Part shown: positions 33,401 to 45,400 of the stretch, one piece after another
Position numbering within the stretch: position 1 is the stretch's first letter
How the letters are laid out: every line of letters begins with the position of its first letter
Origin: Akkermansia sp.
GTDB taxonomy: Bacteria; Verrucomicrobiota; Verrucomicrobiia; Verrucomicrobiales; Akkermansiaceae
DNA length: 64,000 bases
Direction: 5' to 3'
NCBI GenBank assembly: GCA_030523775.1
Contig: JAUNHW010000005.1
Coordinates: 1 to 64,000, forward strand
The notes under the pieces: generated by a model
What the model saw: the letters and a program-made list of their open reading frames with translations, nothing else
The model's database searches: none
What the model was told of the DNA's origin: nothing
Position numbers and translations under genes: made by a program

Positions 33401-36400
33401 AACTTCCTGCTGGAGGACAGCGCCGCGGAGCTCGTGCTCGGCAACGAGTACACCACGGGCACCGTCACCCTCACCAACATCTGGAACCAGATAGGCTCCA
33501 TCAACTTCGCGGGCCGCGTCACCCTCAACTACACCGACGAGGAGGCCCTCGGCGGCTCCAAGATCAGCCTCGGCTACTCCAACCGCGTCATCGGCTCGTC
33601 CAGCCTGCTCAAGAACATCACCCGCAGCTCCGACGGCGTGCTCCTGCTGGACAAGATGCCGGAGGCGGACGTGGACTTGACCGACCACCACTTCATGGCG
33701 CTGGGTTCCGATGGCGATATGGTGTACAGCGGCAGCATCACGCCCACCGCGGGCAGCTACCGCTTCGGCGGCATCACCGGCACGCTGGAGCTGCAAACCG
33801 CGCTGACGGACGGTGACGGCGAGACCCGCAGCCTGCTGGTGGACGGCCAGGGCTATGCCGGCGGCACGCTCGCGCTCGTCACGCAGGCCACCCTCACCGG
33901 GGAGGTGGTGGTCACCGGGCACGACACCGACCGCCATCCCGAATTCAGCGGCGGCGACATCTCGCTGCGCCTGGACACCGCGAACGCCATTACGTCCGCC
34001 TCCCGCATCACCGTGAAGGAGGGCGGCAGCATCGATATCAACGGCACTTCCCAGACCTTCCACGGCTTCAACATGGAGGCGGGGAGCGCGCTGGTGGACA
34101 CCTCCGAGCTGTGGAGCGGCAGCGCCGTGGTGGATGTGGCGGCAGGCGCCACATCTCGATTGGGCGGCAATGTGGACGTGTACAGCCTCACCAAGGCCGG
34201 GCAGGGCGATATGGTGCTGGGCGGCAGCAACAACTACGGCGTGTTCTTCATCCGCGAGGGCCGCGTGCTGCTGGAGAACGGCAACGCGCTGAGCGCCTCG
34301 GGCACCGCCATGCTGGAACGCGGCGGCGTGCTGGATGCCGGCGGCGTGGACATCTCCGCCTCCATCGGCTTTGCTGGGGGCACGCTGCAGGTGGGCACCA
34401 AGAGGGTGGCCGGCAGCCTGGCCGTGGCCGAGGGATATGAAGGCACCGTGCAGCAGAACGCCGCCAACATCACCACCTCCATCAATTCCGGCCTGCAGGT
34501 GGCCCAGGGTGCCACCCTCAAGCTCTCCGGCAACCACGGCAACTTCAACTTCTCCGCAGAGGAAATCAACGAGGACGGCGGAACCATCGCCCTGGAGGGC
34601 AACAGAATCGCCTTCACCAACGGCAAGGAGATGACCATCGGCGGTGTCGTTAGCCTCAAGGGGCAGGGCCTCGCCGCCAACGAGCGCGTCACCCTCTACA
34701 GCGACGGATCGTCGGACAACATGATCCGCAACATCAACGAGCTCCATATCGTGGACGGCCAGAGCGCCGCCATCCAGGAAGCCTCGTGGAACACCATCTG
34801 GAACATCCACAGCCTCACCGGCAGCGGCGACCTCAAGTGGGTGTCCAACACCACCCACTGGTACTCCGCCCGCGTGGTGCTGGACGGCGCCAACTCTTTC
34901 AGCGGGCAGTTCACCGCGGAGCGCGTCTACGGCAACGTTGCCGAACGCTGCTACCAGTCCTTCGTGGAGGCCCGGCACGACCTCGCCATGCAGAACATGG
35001 ACGTCTCCGTCATCGGCAAGGGCGCCCAGAGCAACATGGCGCTGGCGGTCAACACGGACAACCTGCAGATGCGCAGCCTCTCCGGCAACGGGTACGCCCT
35101 GCTGTATGCGGGCACCGCGCTCGAGGGCGCGGATCACGACAAGGACGAACCACTGAAGGCGGCGCCGGAATCCACGCGCCGCGCCACCCTCACCCTCACG
35201 GGCACGGGCAACCACACGTTCAGCGGCAACGTCTCCGGGCAGGACCGCTACATCGGCTACGAGACCAAGGAGGACGGATCTCAGGTGCAGGTGGCGGACG
35301 TGACCAACGCCGGCATCAGCATCGTGATGGACGGCAAGGGCAAACAGACCTTCAACGGCGCGCACACCCGCTTCAACAGCGTGACGGTGCACTCCGGCGT
35401 CCTGGAGCTAGCCTCCGCAGACCTCACCATCAAGGAGGACGTGACCATCACCCGCGGCGCGGAGCTGCAGCTGAGCCGGGCGTACGCGCTGGACAGCGGC
35501 AAGACCCTCACGGTGCTGGCGAACGACCCCGGCACCACCGCTATGCTCAGCGGCGGTCTGACCCTCAACGGCGGCACCCTCACCTTCTCCGCGGAGGGGC
35601 TTTCCGATTCCGCACCCGCGCTGAGCATCGGCTCGCTGAGCGGCGGCAGCGTCACCCTCAACTTCACGGAGACGCACGCCTTTACCTCCGATGTGCAGTA
35701 CCACCTTGCCGACCAGGACTGGAGCCACATCCACATCACGGACGCCACGGAGGGGCTCACCTATCTCACCGCCTCCTACCAGACGGATGTAAACGGTCTG
35801 TACGTGAGCTTCACCACCAAGGCGGGCAACCTGATTTGGGGCGGCACGGATGGCGAGCACGATTGGAGTTCCCGCACCTTCGGACCGTCGGGCCAGGTGC
35901 CAACGTCCAACCAGACCGCCGTGTTCAACGATGCCGCGGCCAACCACCACGTCAACATCACGGATAATGTGAAGGTGGCGGGCTTGGTCTTCGATGCAGC
36001 GGGCGACTACGAGCTCGCATCGGAGGATGGCTTCACCGTCACCGCGGGCAGCGTTGTCCAATCCGGCAGCGGTACCACCACCCTCACCGAAGCCGTGCGC
36101 GTGGGCACCGACCAGAGCCATGGCACCGTCACCGTTACCGACGGCGAGCTGCGTGTCACGGATGTAGCCGTGCTGCAAAACGTGGACACCATCCAGGGCG
36201 GCGGCACGCTGGGCGTGGCTTTCGGCGAGGGGTACACGGGAACTGTCGATGCGCTGTTTGCGCCGGGCTCGTCCGTGGGTTTCCTGCACGTGGTGAGCGG
36301 CATCTTCGAGGCGTATGGAACCCCGGGATACACGGGGCTGCTGCTGGATGCGGGCGCGGGGTACACCGTGGACGCGCAGCAGACGCTGGCGTACATGCAG

Positions 36401-39400
36401 GTGGGGCAGGGCGAGGGCGGCGCCCCCGCCACGCTGAGCCTCGGCAACCGCACGCTCACCGCCGCCATGGTGGTGATGCAGGGTGACCTGGCCATCTCCG
36501 GCAACGGCGGCGAACTCCATGCCGACATCACGGGCGGCCACACCATCACCACCAGCGGTACCGTCACCCTGCGCGGCTCCAACTTCGACGGCAACCTGCA
36601 CGTGCAGTCCGGCACGCTCAGCCTGTACGATGGCGCGAACACCCATGTGGCGGGGATCACGATGGATGCCAACACCACGCTCTACCTCGGCATCTCCACC
36701 GGGTTGGAGGGCGGCGCAACCATCCACATGGGCAACAACGCCAGCCTGCGGATGGAGAACGGAGCCGGCGGCTCCCACATCGTGAACGCCAATATCGTGA
36801 TGGACGGCTCCTACGCCTCCCTCTACGGCACGCTCAACGGCAACAGTACGGTGGTGCGCGGCTCCATTGCGGGCCATGGCACGCTCTTCCTGAAAGCCCA
36901 GAGCTCGTTCTGGAACAACTCCTGGAGCATTGAATCCCTGCTGCAGGACGGTGAAGCGGGCGCGCTGGCGCTCTCCTCCGACGGAAACGTGACCCTCTCC
37001 GGCGCCAACACATACAGCGGCGGCACCACCATCACCGGGAACAGGCTCACCACCAACAACGAGCGCGCGCTCGGCACAGGCACGCTCAACATGACCGCAG
37101 GCGAACTCGTCCTCAAGAAGGACCTCACCGTCGGCGGCCTCTCCGGCAGCGAGAGTGCCAGCATCAACCTGGGCACGAAACGGCTCACCGTGGACTCCGA
37201 CGGTAACACCCGCTTCTCCGGCGAGATCAGCAACGGCTCCCTTGCCAAGCTTGGCAGCGGTACGCTGGAGATTGAAGTCGGCGGTGAGCTCGACAACATC
37301 TCCGTAGGCGGCGGCACGCTTGCCCTGGGTGACTGCGCCGTCACCGGGAACCTGTCCGTGGCGGCGGGCGCCACACTGAATTTCACCGGGGACATGCTGA
37401 GGCTCTCCCACGCCGTGGACAATGCCGGAACGTTCTGTTTCAGCATCCCCGGCACCAGCATCGAAATCGAGAACGGAAGCGGGTTTGACATCCACACCGA
37501 CGGTTATCTGGACGTGAATGGCAACAAAGCCGAAAACGGCTTCGCCCAGGGTCTCACCATCCAGGTGTTCGAGAACACCGGGGACGGACAAATCGAGGGG
37601 ATTACGCCGGAGGTGGCCTACATGGGAGACACCCTGACGCTGGACCTGGCCACGGGCGTGGCATCCAGGGGCGGCAGCAATTCCGCGTACACCGTGCGCA
37701 TGGAAACGGTGGTGTACAACGATGCCTTTGCCGCCGCGCCCGGCGCCAAGACCATTGAGAATTTCAGCCTGGCGAGCGTGGATCCCTTCGCGCCCGCCAC
37801 CCTCCAACTCTCCCGCAACCTGGACGAGGGCGTGCGCATCACCGTCTCCGGCAACGGCGGCAACATCAGCTTGGACCGTGACGTAGTGCTTTCCGCCGGG
37901 GATGTCGACATCATGCCTTTCTCCTACACCTCCCTGCAAGGCGAGGGCACCTTGGCTCTGGACAGCGGAAAGGTGGTTATGCCCAACCAGATGGTCATTG
38001 CGGGCAAGGGTGAATGGACGGGTACCGTGCGGATTTCCGGCACGGGCCTCAGCGGCACGGATATCACCAGCCTCGCCAACAGCACTTCCCGCGTGGAGAT
38101 GTACGGCATCACCGGCGGCTATCTCAAGCAGTGGCAGGGATTACTCGACACCAATATCCGCCTCACGGACACGGAGAGCGGCGACTACGCCTGGAAGTGG
38201 ACGGATGGACAAAGCACTGGCGCGTCCACCATCACCTTCACTGGAACGTGGGACGGCTCCGGCTCGTTCGTGGTGGGCGGCAAGAACCAGAACTTCACCT
38301 TCAAGGGCGACATCTCCGACTGGAACGGCCGGTACATCCAGAACGGCAACACCTCCCTGGTCACCTTCGCCGGCACGGCGGAAAAACAGGTGGTGGGCGC
38401 TGATTTCGTGCGCAGCAACGGCACGCTGAACATGGCGGTGGGCGACGGTACACACGCCACCCACGCGGAAATCAAGGGTTCCCTGCGCGATGTCACCTCG
38501 TTGGAGGTCAAGGCCCGTTCCACCGCGGAGCTGGCGGGCGCAAACAACAGCATTGTCACCCTCACCGTCAATGCGGACGCCCAGCTCGTCAACAGCGGCA
38601 CCACCACCCTCACCGGCGCGCTCACCAATTCCGGCGGCATCACCAACAGCGGCACGCTCACCATCGGCACCAAGCTGACCAACGGCACCATTGCCAACAC
38701 CGGAACGCTCGTCATCAGCTCCCTGATGGAAGGCGAGGTCACCGACTACGTGGACGCCCTGGGCAAACATTCCCACGACGGCAACGGATTCGCCACCACC
38801 ACGCTCACCGTGCGCGAGTCCGGCGCCACCATCACCAATTCCGGAAAGGGAGTCATCCTCTATGGCGGCGTTGATGTGACGAACGACGTGGTCACCTCGG
38901 GCGTGATCACCAAGCGGGTGAACTACGGCTCCTATCGCATCCTCTCCACGGACAATGCCGTGACGTATAGCACCATTGCCTCCAAGGCGCACGATGCCCT
39001 GGAGTATATCACCATGGCGTCCGACACCCACCTGCGCGTGGACGACGGCGAGGTGCCGAACCTGCGCACTTCCCAAGTGAAAGCGGAGGGAACGGCCACG
39101 CTGGATTTGGAAGACGATACTACGCTGGTGGTGGACGCCTCCACCGCAGCCAAGGTGGCGGCAGGGGACACCGTGACCCTGCAGATGCAGACGGACACAC
39201 CCACCACGCGCGCCTCCATAGGCGGTCTGAGCGGCTCCACGGTGAACGTCACCGGAAGCGGCGTGCTGGATTTGGGCTCGGCGCAGCACACCGTCACCAC
39301 GCTCAACATCACCGGTGCCACCGTGTACTCCAACCACTCCGGCACGGGCGGCTTCAATGGCCACAACGCGGTGAACGTGAACGCGGGCGGCAAGCTGCAA

Positions 39401-42400
39401 CTGGACAACGTGGACGCCATGGGCTACGGCGGTGGATGCACCGCATCCATCACCCTCCAGGGCACCGTTGACGCCCATGCCGTCCTCGAACTGGGCGGCC
39501 GCCAGACCGACCAGGGAACGGTCATCAACATGAAAGGCAACGCGGAGGTGCGCGCCATGGCCAATTCCAGAGCCAACGAGCAGCGTCCCATGCTGGATTT
39601 CTATAACGGCCAGCAAAGCATCAATGCCACCGGCTCGAACAACCTCATCGCCGTTCCGTTCAGAATGCGCAACAGCGTGAAGATCGACGTGGCAAGCGGC
39701 GGCGAGCTGACGCTTGCCGGTGGCACCTATTCCGACAACACCGGCAACACGATTACCAAGACCGGGGCGGGCAGGCTGGTGTTCGACGCGTTGCAGGCGG
39801 GCTACGGCGCGCACAACTACACGGGCACGCTGGCCGTCAACGGCGGTTCCGTGGTGGTGAACGCCGACGCTTCCTTCAACGTCGTCACCTCCAAGGCCGC
39901 CCTCACCGTCACCGGAGGTACCACAAGCATCAGCACCTACACCGGTTCCAGCGGCTCCTCCCTCGCGGTGCAGGAGGGCGCCACCCTGGTCTTCAACGGC
40001 AACTCCACCCTCGCCTCCACCATCTCCAACAGCGGCACGGTCTCCTTCGGCGACGGTTGCACCACCCTTACGCTCGACGGCTCGTTCGAGCATCAGGACA
40101 ACGTCTACCGCGATATCGCTTCAGGCACCGTCTCAACGGACGGCAACGGCCTGAAGAGCGGCGGGTATGTCAGCGTGCTGACCGGCGGCGGAGTGGTTGA
40201 CGGCGAGGTGGAAGTCAGCTTCAACGGCAGGGAATACACGCTCCAGGCGGACGGCCGGGCGTACCAGGCTGTGCAGACCGGCACATACTACGCCCGCAAG
40301 GGAACCGCGGTGTACAACGCCGCCGTGGCCGCGGAATCCTCCATTGACAAAGTCTCCCTGGCCAACGGCTCCATACTGGACCTGCAGGCGGGGCTTGCAG
40401 ACGGCGTTTCCATTGAGGCCCAGGGCGGCACGGTGAAGATCGGCGAGGGTGTGGTCCTCTCCCGCGAGAGCCTCTCCAATGCATCCGGTTTCCAAAACAC
40501 CAGCCTGACCGGTGGCGGCACGTACCTGATGGATGTCGCCGCGGGCACGTCCCTCGGCAACCGCGTGCAGCTGGGCAACGGCTGGAACGGCACGCTCCGC
40601 CTCACCGGGGAGACGGGCCAGACCGTGAACCTGGACACCATCGCGCGCCGGGGCGAAGGCTACGCTGCCCTGGAGATGGCGGGGATGCAAGCCGCGCTGC
40701 AGGACGGCACCATCCACCCGAACCTGTTGCTCACGGACCTTGATGGCGTGCACTCCGCGCTCACCGTGACCAATTCCGGCACGTTCACCTTCACGGGGGA
40801 TATCAGCGGTTCCGGCCACATCGCGAACACGGCGGACGATTCCACGTTCGCCTTCAACGGCGGCGACCTCTCCAACTGGACCGGCGGCATTGTGAACAAC
40901 GGCGGCTTGGCCGTGGAATTCTCCGGCATGGCCAACGGCGCGGCCCTGAACGCCTCGCTTTCCCGTATCGACAGCCTCACTTACACCGCAAAGACGCAGG
41001 GCGACACCTTCACGGTGGCAGCCCTGGAAACGAACGCCAACGGCACCACCGTGACGGGTCACAACGGCACGCTGGCGGTGAATGAACTTTCCGGCGGCGG
41101 CAACCTGACGGTCAACGGCAGCGTGGCCCTTTCCGCCAAGGAATACACCGGGCAGAGAATCACCGTGCAGGACGGCGCTGACCTTCAGCTCAACGAGCTG
41201 CAGGCGCGTCAGACTGTGCTGGACGGCAGCGGCACGGTTCGCCTCGGCGCCGAGCTGGTGGAGGTGAACGCCCTGGAAGGCAGCAGCGCCATTGAGGCCG
41301 CCGACGATGATGTTCATACCCTAGCCCTGCACACAGCTGGAGTGCACACCTCATCCGCCGGAATCGGCGCGAACATCGACCTGGAGATGCACGGCAACGG
41401 CACCCAGACCCTGACCGGCGACCTCTCCGCCTTCAACGGCGACATCTACATGATGGACGGCACGCTGCGCCTGCAGCAGGACAACGATGCCACCACCATC
41501 GGCGTTCTCAACATGAACGGCGGATCCGTGGTATTCGGCGGCGGCAGCACCTCGCTGGGCGCAGCGCGCGTCACTTCCGGCGCACAGGCCGCCATCACCG
41601 TGGCCAACGGCACATCCGTGCAGCTGGGCCGCGCCATTCAGAACTCCGGCTCGCTCACCCTCTCAGGTTGCCTGGATGCCAGCGACCTGACCGCCGACCA
41701 GATGGATGTCGGCTTCATCAATACCAATGGCGATACAACCGATAACGGCAGCGGCTTCATCGTCCGCAGCGATGCCGTGCGCGTGGTGCGCAACGTCTCC
41801 GGCGGCACGCTCAATGCGGATGCCGCCACCGTGCGCTACAGACAGGAGACCGTGCGCATGGACGAGGACGGCCTGGCTATCCTGGAAAGCGATCGCAGCG
41901 TGCTGGCGGACACCTACTACCTGCGCGATGCAGCCGTGTACAGCGCCATTGTCGACAAGGCAGCGGCGCACGGCGGCGCGCTGGAGTATGTGGCGTTCGA
42001 TGCCATCGGCGAGGCGCGCCTGACCCTGGATGCGGCGGCGGATTCCTCCATGTTCTCGGTGGACATTCTCTCCGTGGCTAACGTTGAACTCACGCAGTCC
42101 GGAAAGCTCGCCATGGGCGAGTATGCGGCGGGTGCGGACGGCGAAATGCGCATCTCCGGCGAAGGCACGGTGCAGCTCTCCAACCGCGCCGCCCTCGCGC
42201 GCCACACCTCGCTCACGCAGGATTGGCAGGGCAAGGTGGTCCTCACCGGGAGCTCCAACGGCGTGAACCTCGGCGCGGACGGCGGCCTTTGGACCAACGG
42301 CTCCGCGGTGGAGTTCAACAACTGGTGCGGCACGCTGGCCGCAGGCTCCAACGAGGTGGGTGCCGCCGTGGTTCTCAACGGCATGACGCTTGACGCCTCC

Positions 42401-45400
42401 GGGGCCGATGCCGAGGTGGTGTTCAACAACACCGTCGGCGGTACGGGCGACCTCGTGAACAACAGCGGCGCGGAGCTCTCGCTCGACTTCAACGGGGATA
42501 TCTCCGATTGGAAGGGGACGTTGGTCACCGGGAGCGGCAGCACCACCACGGTCAACCTGAACGCCGACCATGCACAGGTCAACGCCGCCATTGAGAAGGA
42601 CGCCGAAGGCAACGTCAACATCTATGTGGACAAGGGCGCCGCGTTCAACGCCCGCGTGCATGCGGACACCCTTGCGATTGGTGACGGCGGCGCCGTGGAA
42701 ATTGCGGATGAGTTCAGCGTGGGCGACATCATGACCTACGGCTCCGTCACCGTGGACAAGGGCGCGTCCCTCAACATCGGCGGTTCCATATCCGACCTGA
42801 AGACGCCCATCGTCAACAACGGCACCGTCTCCTTCACCGGGGCGGAGATGCAGAACATCTACCTGGATAAAGACGGGGAGTTCACATTCTCCGATGTTAC
42901 CTACACGGATAAGGACGGCACAACCTCCGCCAAGGGCAACGGCTTCCGCACCGGCGGAACCGCCACGCTCATCGACATGCGGGAAGGCTCCACCCTCTCC
43001 GGTGCGGAGAACGTTATCGTCTCCTACCGCGGCAACCTGTACACCATGCTGGACGACGGCACCTTCGGCGACCGCAACGGCGCGCACACCTACTACATCC
43101 ACGAGGGTGCGGTGAGCTACTCCGACATCAAGGACGAGGCCGGCCTGGTGGGATTGCACCTGGACAACACGCTGGTGCCGGAGGGCAACGCCACGCTGAA
43201 CCTGGATGCCAACCTCGCGCAGGGATTGACCTCCGGCATATACTCCGACGGCGGCACCGTCAACCTGGCGCAGGGCGTGCTGCTCAAGGCCTCCCATCTG
43301 CATGCGAATGCTGCCACCACCCTCACCGGTGATGGGCTGTACGACCTCGGCGAGTCCATTGCTCTGGGCGTCACGCTGGGCGACAACTGGACCGGCACGG
43401 TGCGCATGGCCAACGTGGAGGGGCTGTCCGGCTTCAACCTGTCGAACTACGCCAAGAACTCGGATGCCACCGTGGCAGTCCGCGGCCTGGCGGGCTGGCT
43501 CGACCTGAACACCAACCTCCAGGGGCGCCTGATGCTGGAGCGCGATGCCTCAGCACCGGACAAGGCGGCCCTCAACATCACGGCAGCTTCCCAGAAAACC
43601 TACACATTTGCGGGCGGCGTGACGGGGCAGGGGGATATGCTGGCTTCCTACACTGGGAGCAATGCCATCTTCCAGTTCCAGGGCGACCTCTCCAATTGGA
43701 CCGGCGCGTTCATCAGCTCGGGCAATGATGCCAACACCACCTCCATCAACCTGACGAACACCACCTCGCTCGTCGGCGCGGCTATCCGCAACACCAGCGC
43801 GAACGCCGCCCACAAGGTGAACGTCACCGTGGACACCTCCTCGCAGGCTGTCAACCTGAACGGAGCTCTGGAGCGCATCAACACCCTCACCTATAGGGCC
43901 AATGCCGTGGGCCGCTCTCTGCACATCGAGAATCTCACCACCAACAACGCCGGAACCACCGTGCAGTTCTGGGACGGCGGCCATTCCTCCACCATTGAGA
44001 TTGCCAATCTCCACGGCAACGGCATACTTGCCCTGAACAACAACTGCAAGGCATCCGGCCTGGCACACTTCGCCATCAACGGCGGTGACTACACCGGCGA
44101 GTCCATCGACTTCACCGCCATGCGTGATGGATACAGCGGCGGTGATCGCTGCGCGCTCCTCTCCATCGGAGATGAGCATGTGGCCGAGCATTCCGTCATC
44201 AACACCACCATCAACAAGACTGGCGGCAAAACCGTCAATATCGGTATCGGCATTGCCGCCGACACCGTGCGCGTGGGCGGCTTGAACGACAATGTCACCA
44301 TAACGCAGGACACCTGCGTGTACACCCTGGTGAGCGGCAGCCCCACCAACCACACGGGTGCGAACGCAACCGGGTTCACCTCCGACGGCACCGTCCGCAC
44401 GCTTGAGATTGTGGGCAACGGCGGCATCTCCAAGGCCAATGTGGGCGCCAATCTCAACATCACCATGGACAGCGCCGGGCACACCCAGTCCTTCACCGGG
44501 GACATGGCTTCCTTCAGCGGCGCCATCGATGTGAAGGCCGGCACGCTCAACATCACGCCCACCGCCACTCTGAGCCTCCACGCGGTGAATGTGGAGGAAG
44601 ACGCAGCCCTGGTGCTGCGTGCCGCCACCACCAACCTGGCGCAGACCATCGCCAACGCCGGCAGCCTCACCATCGGCGGCACATTCGTCCTGGATGCCAT
44701 GGACATCTCCGGCACCAGCGAGTTTGCAGATGGCCAGTCCTCCAGCCGCAACGGCTTCCTGGTGGGCGGCCCCTCCATCCAGGTGGTGCAGGGCATGGGC
44801 GCCACCGTAGCCGAGGACGGTGTCACCATGACCTACAAGGGCGAGGAAGGCTTCTTTGATGCCACAACCGGACTCTGCACCTTCCAAGGCCATCCCGGCA
44901 AGCACTACGAGACCTTCTACGTGAACTCCTCCGGCACCGCCGAGAGCCTGGCGCACGCCAAGGATGCTTCAAGCGGCGACCTCTCCACCGTCCGCCTGAC
45001 CGACGGCACCACGCTCAACATGGACCTCGCCGGCGCCACGCTGAACACCGTGGAGGTGTCCCCCGCCGCATCCGCAACCCTGCATGTCACCCAGAACGCC
45101 ACCCTCACCACCGTCAAGGGCCTGGAGAACGGCCAGACGCTCGCCGTCACCGGAGAGAATGGCGGCAGGCTCACCATGGCCGTGGGAGCCGACACCGCCG
45201 TGGCGGGCGCCATTGAGGTGCGCGACGGCGGCTATGTGGTGCTGGGCAATTTCCAAGCCTTCGGCAGCCACTCCAACAAGGTTGTGATTGGCAGGGGCGG
45301 CACGGTGGATGTCAACGGCAAGGCGGATGCCAAGTATGTGTACACCCTGGACGGCGGCTTCCTCACCAACACGGGCGGCGCCCTCCCAGACAACTGGGCG

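Noticed and set aside
31796..35392. 1,198-codon open frame on the minus strand
   Set aside because: Antisense shadow of the giant surface-protein gene; no domain pattern, and the sense strand has signal peptide, protease and repeats.
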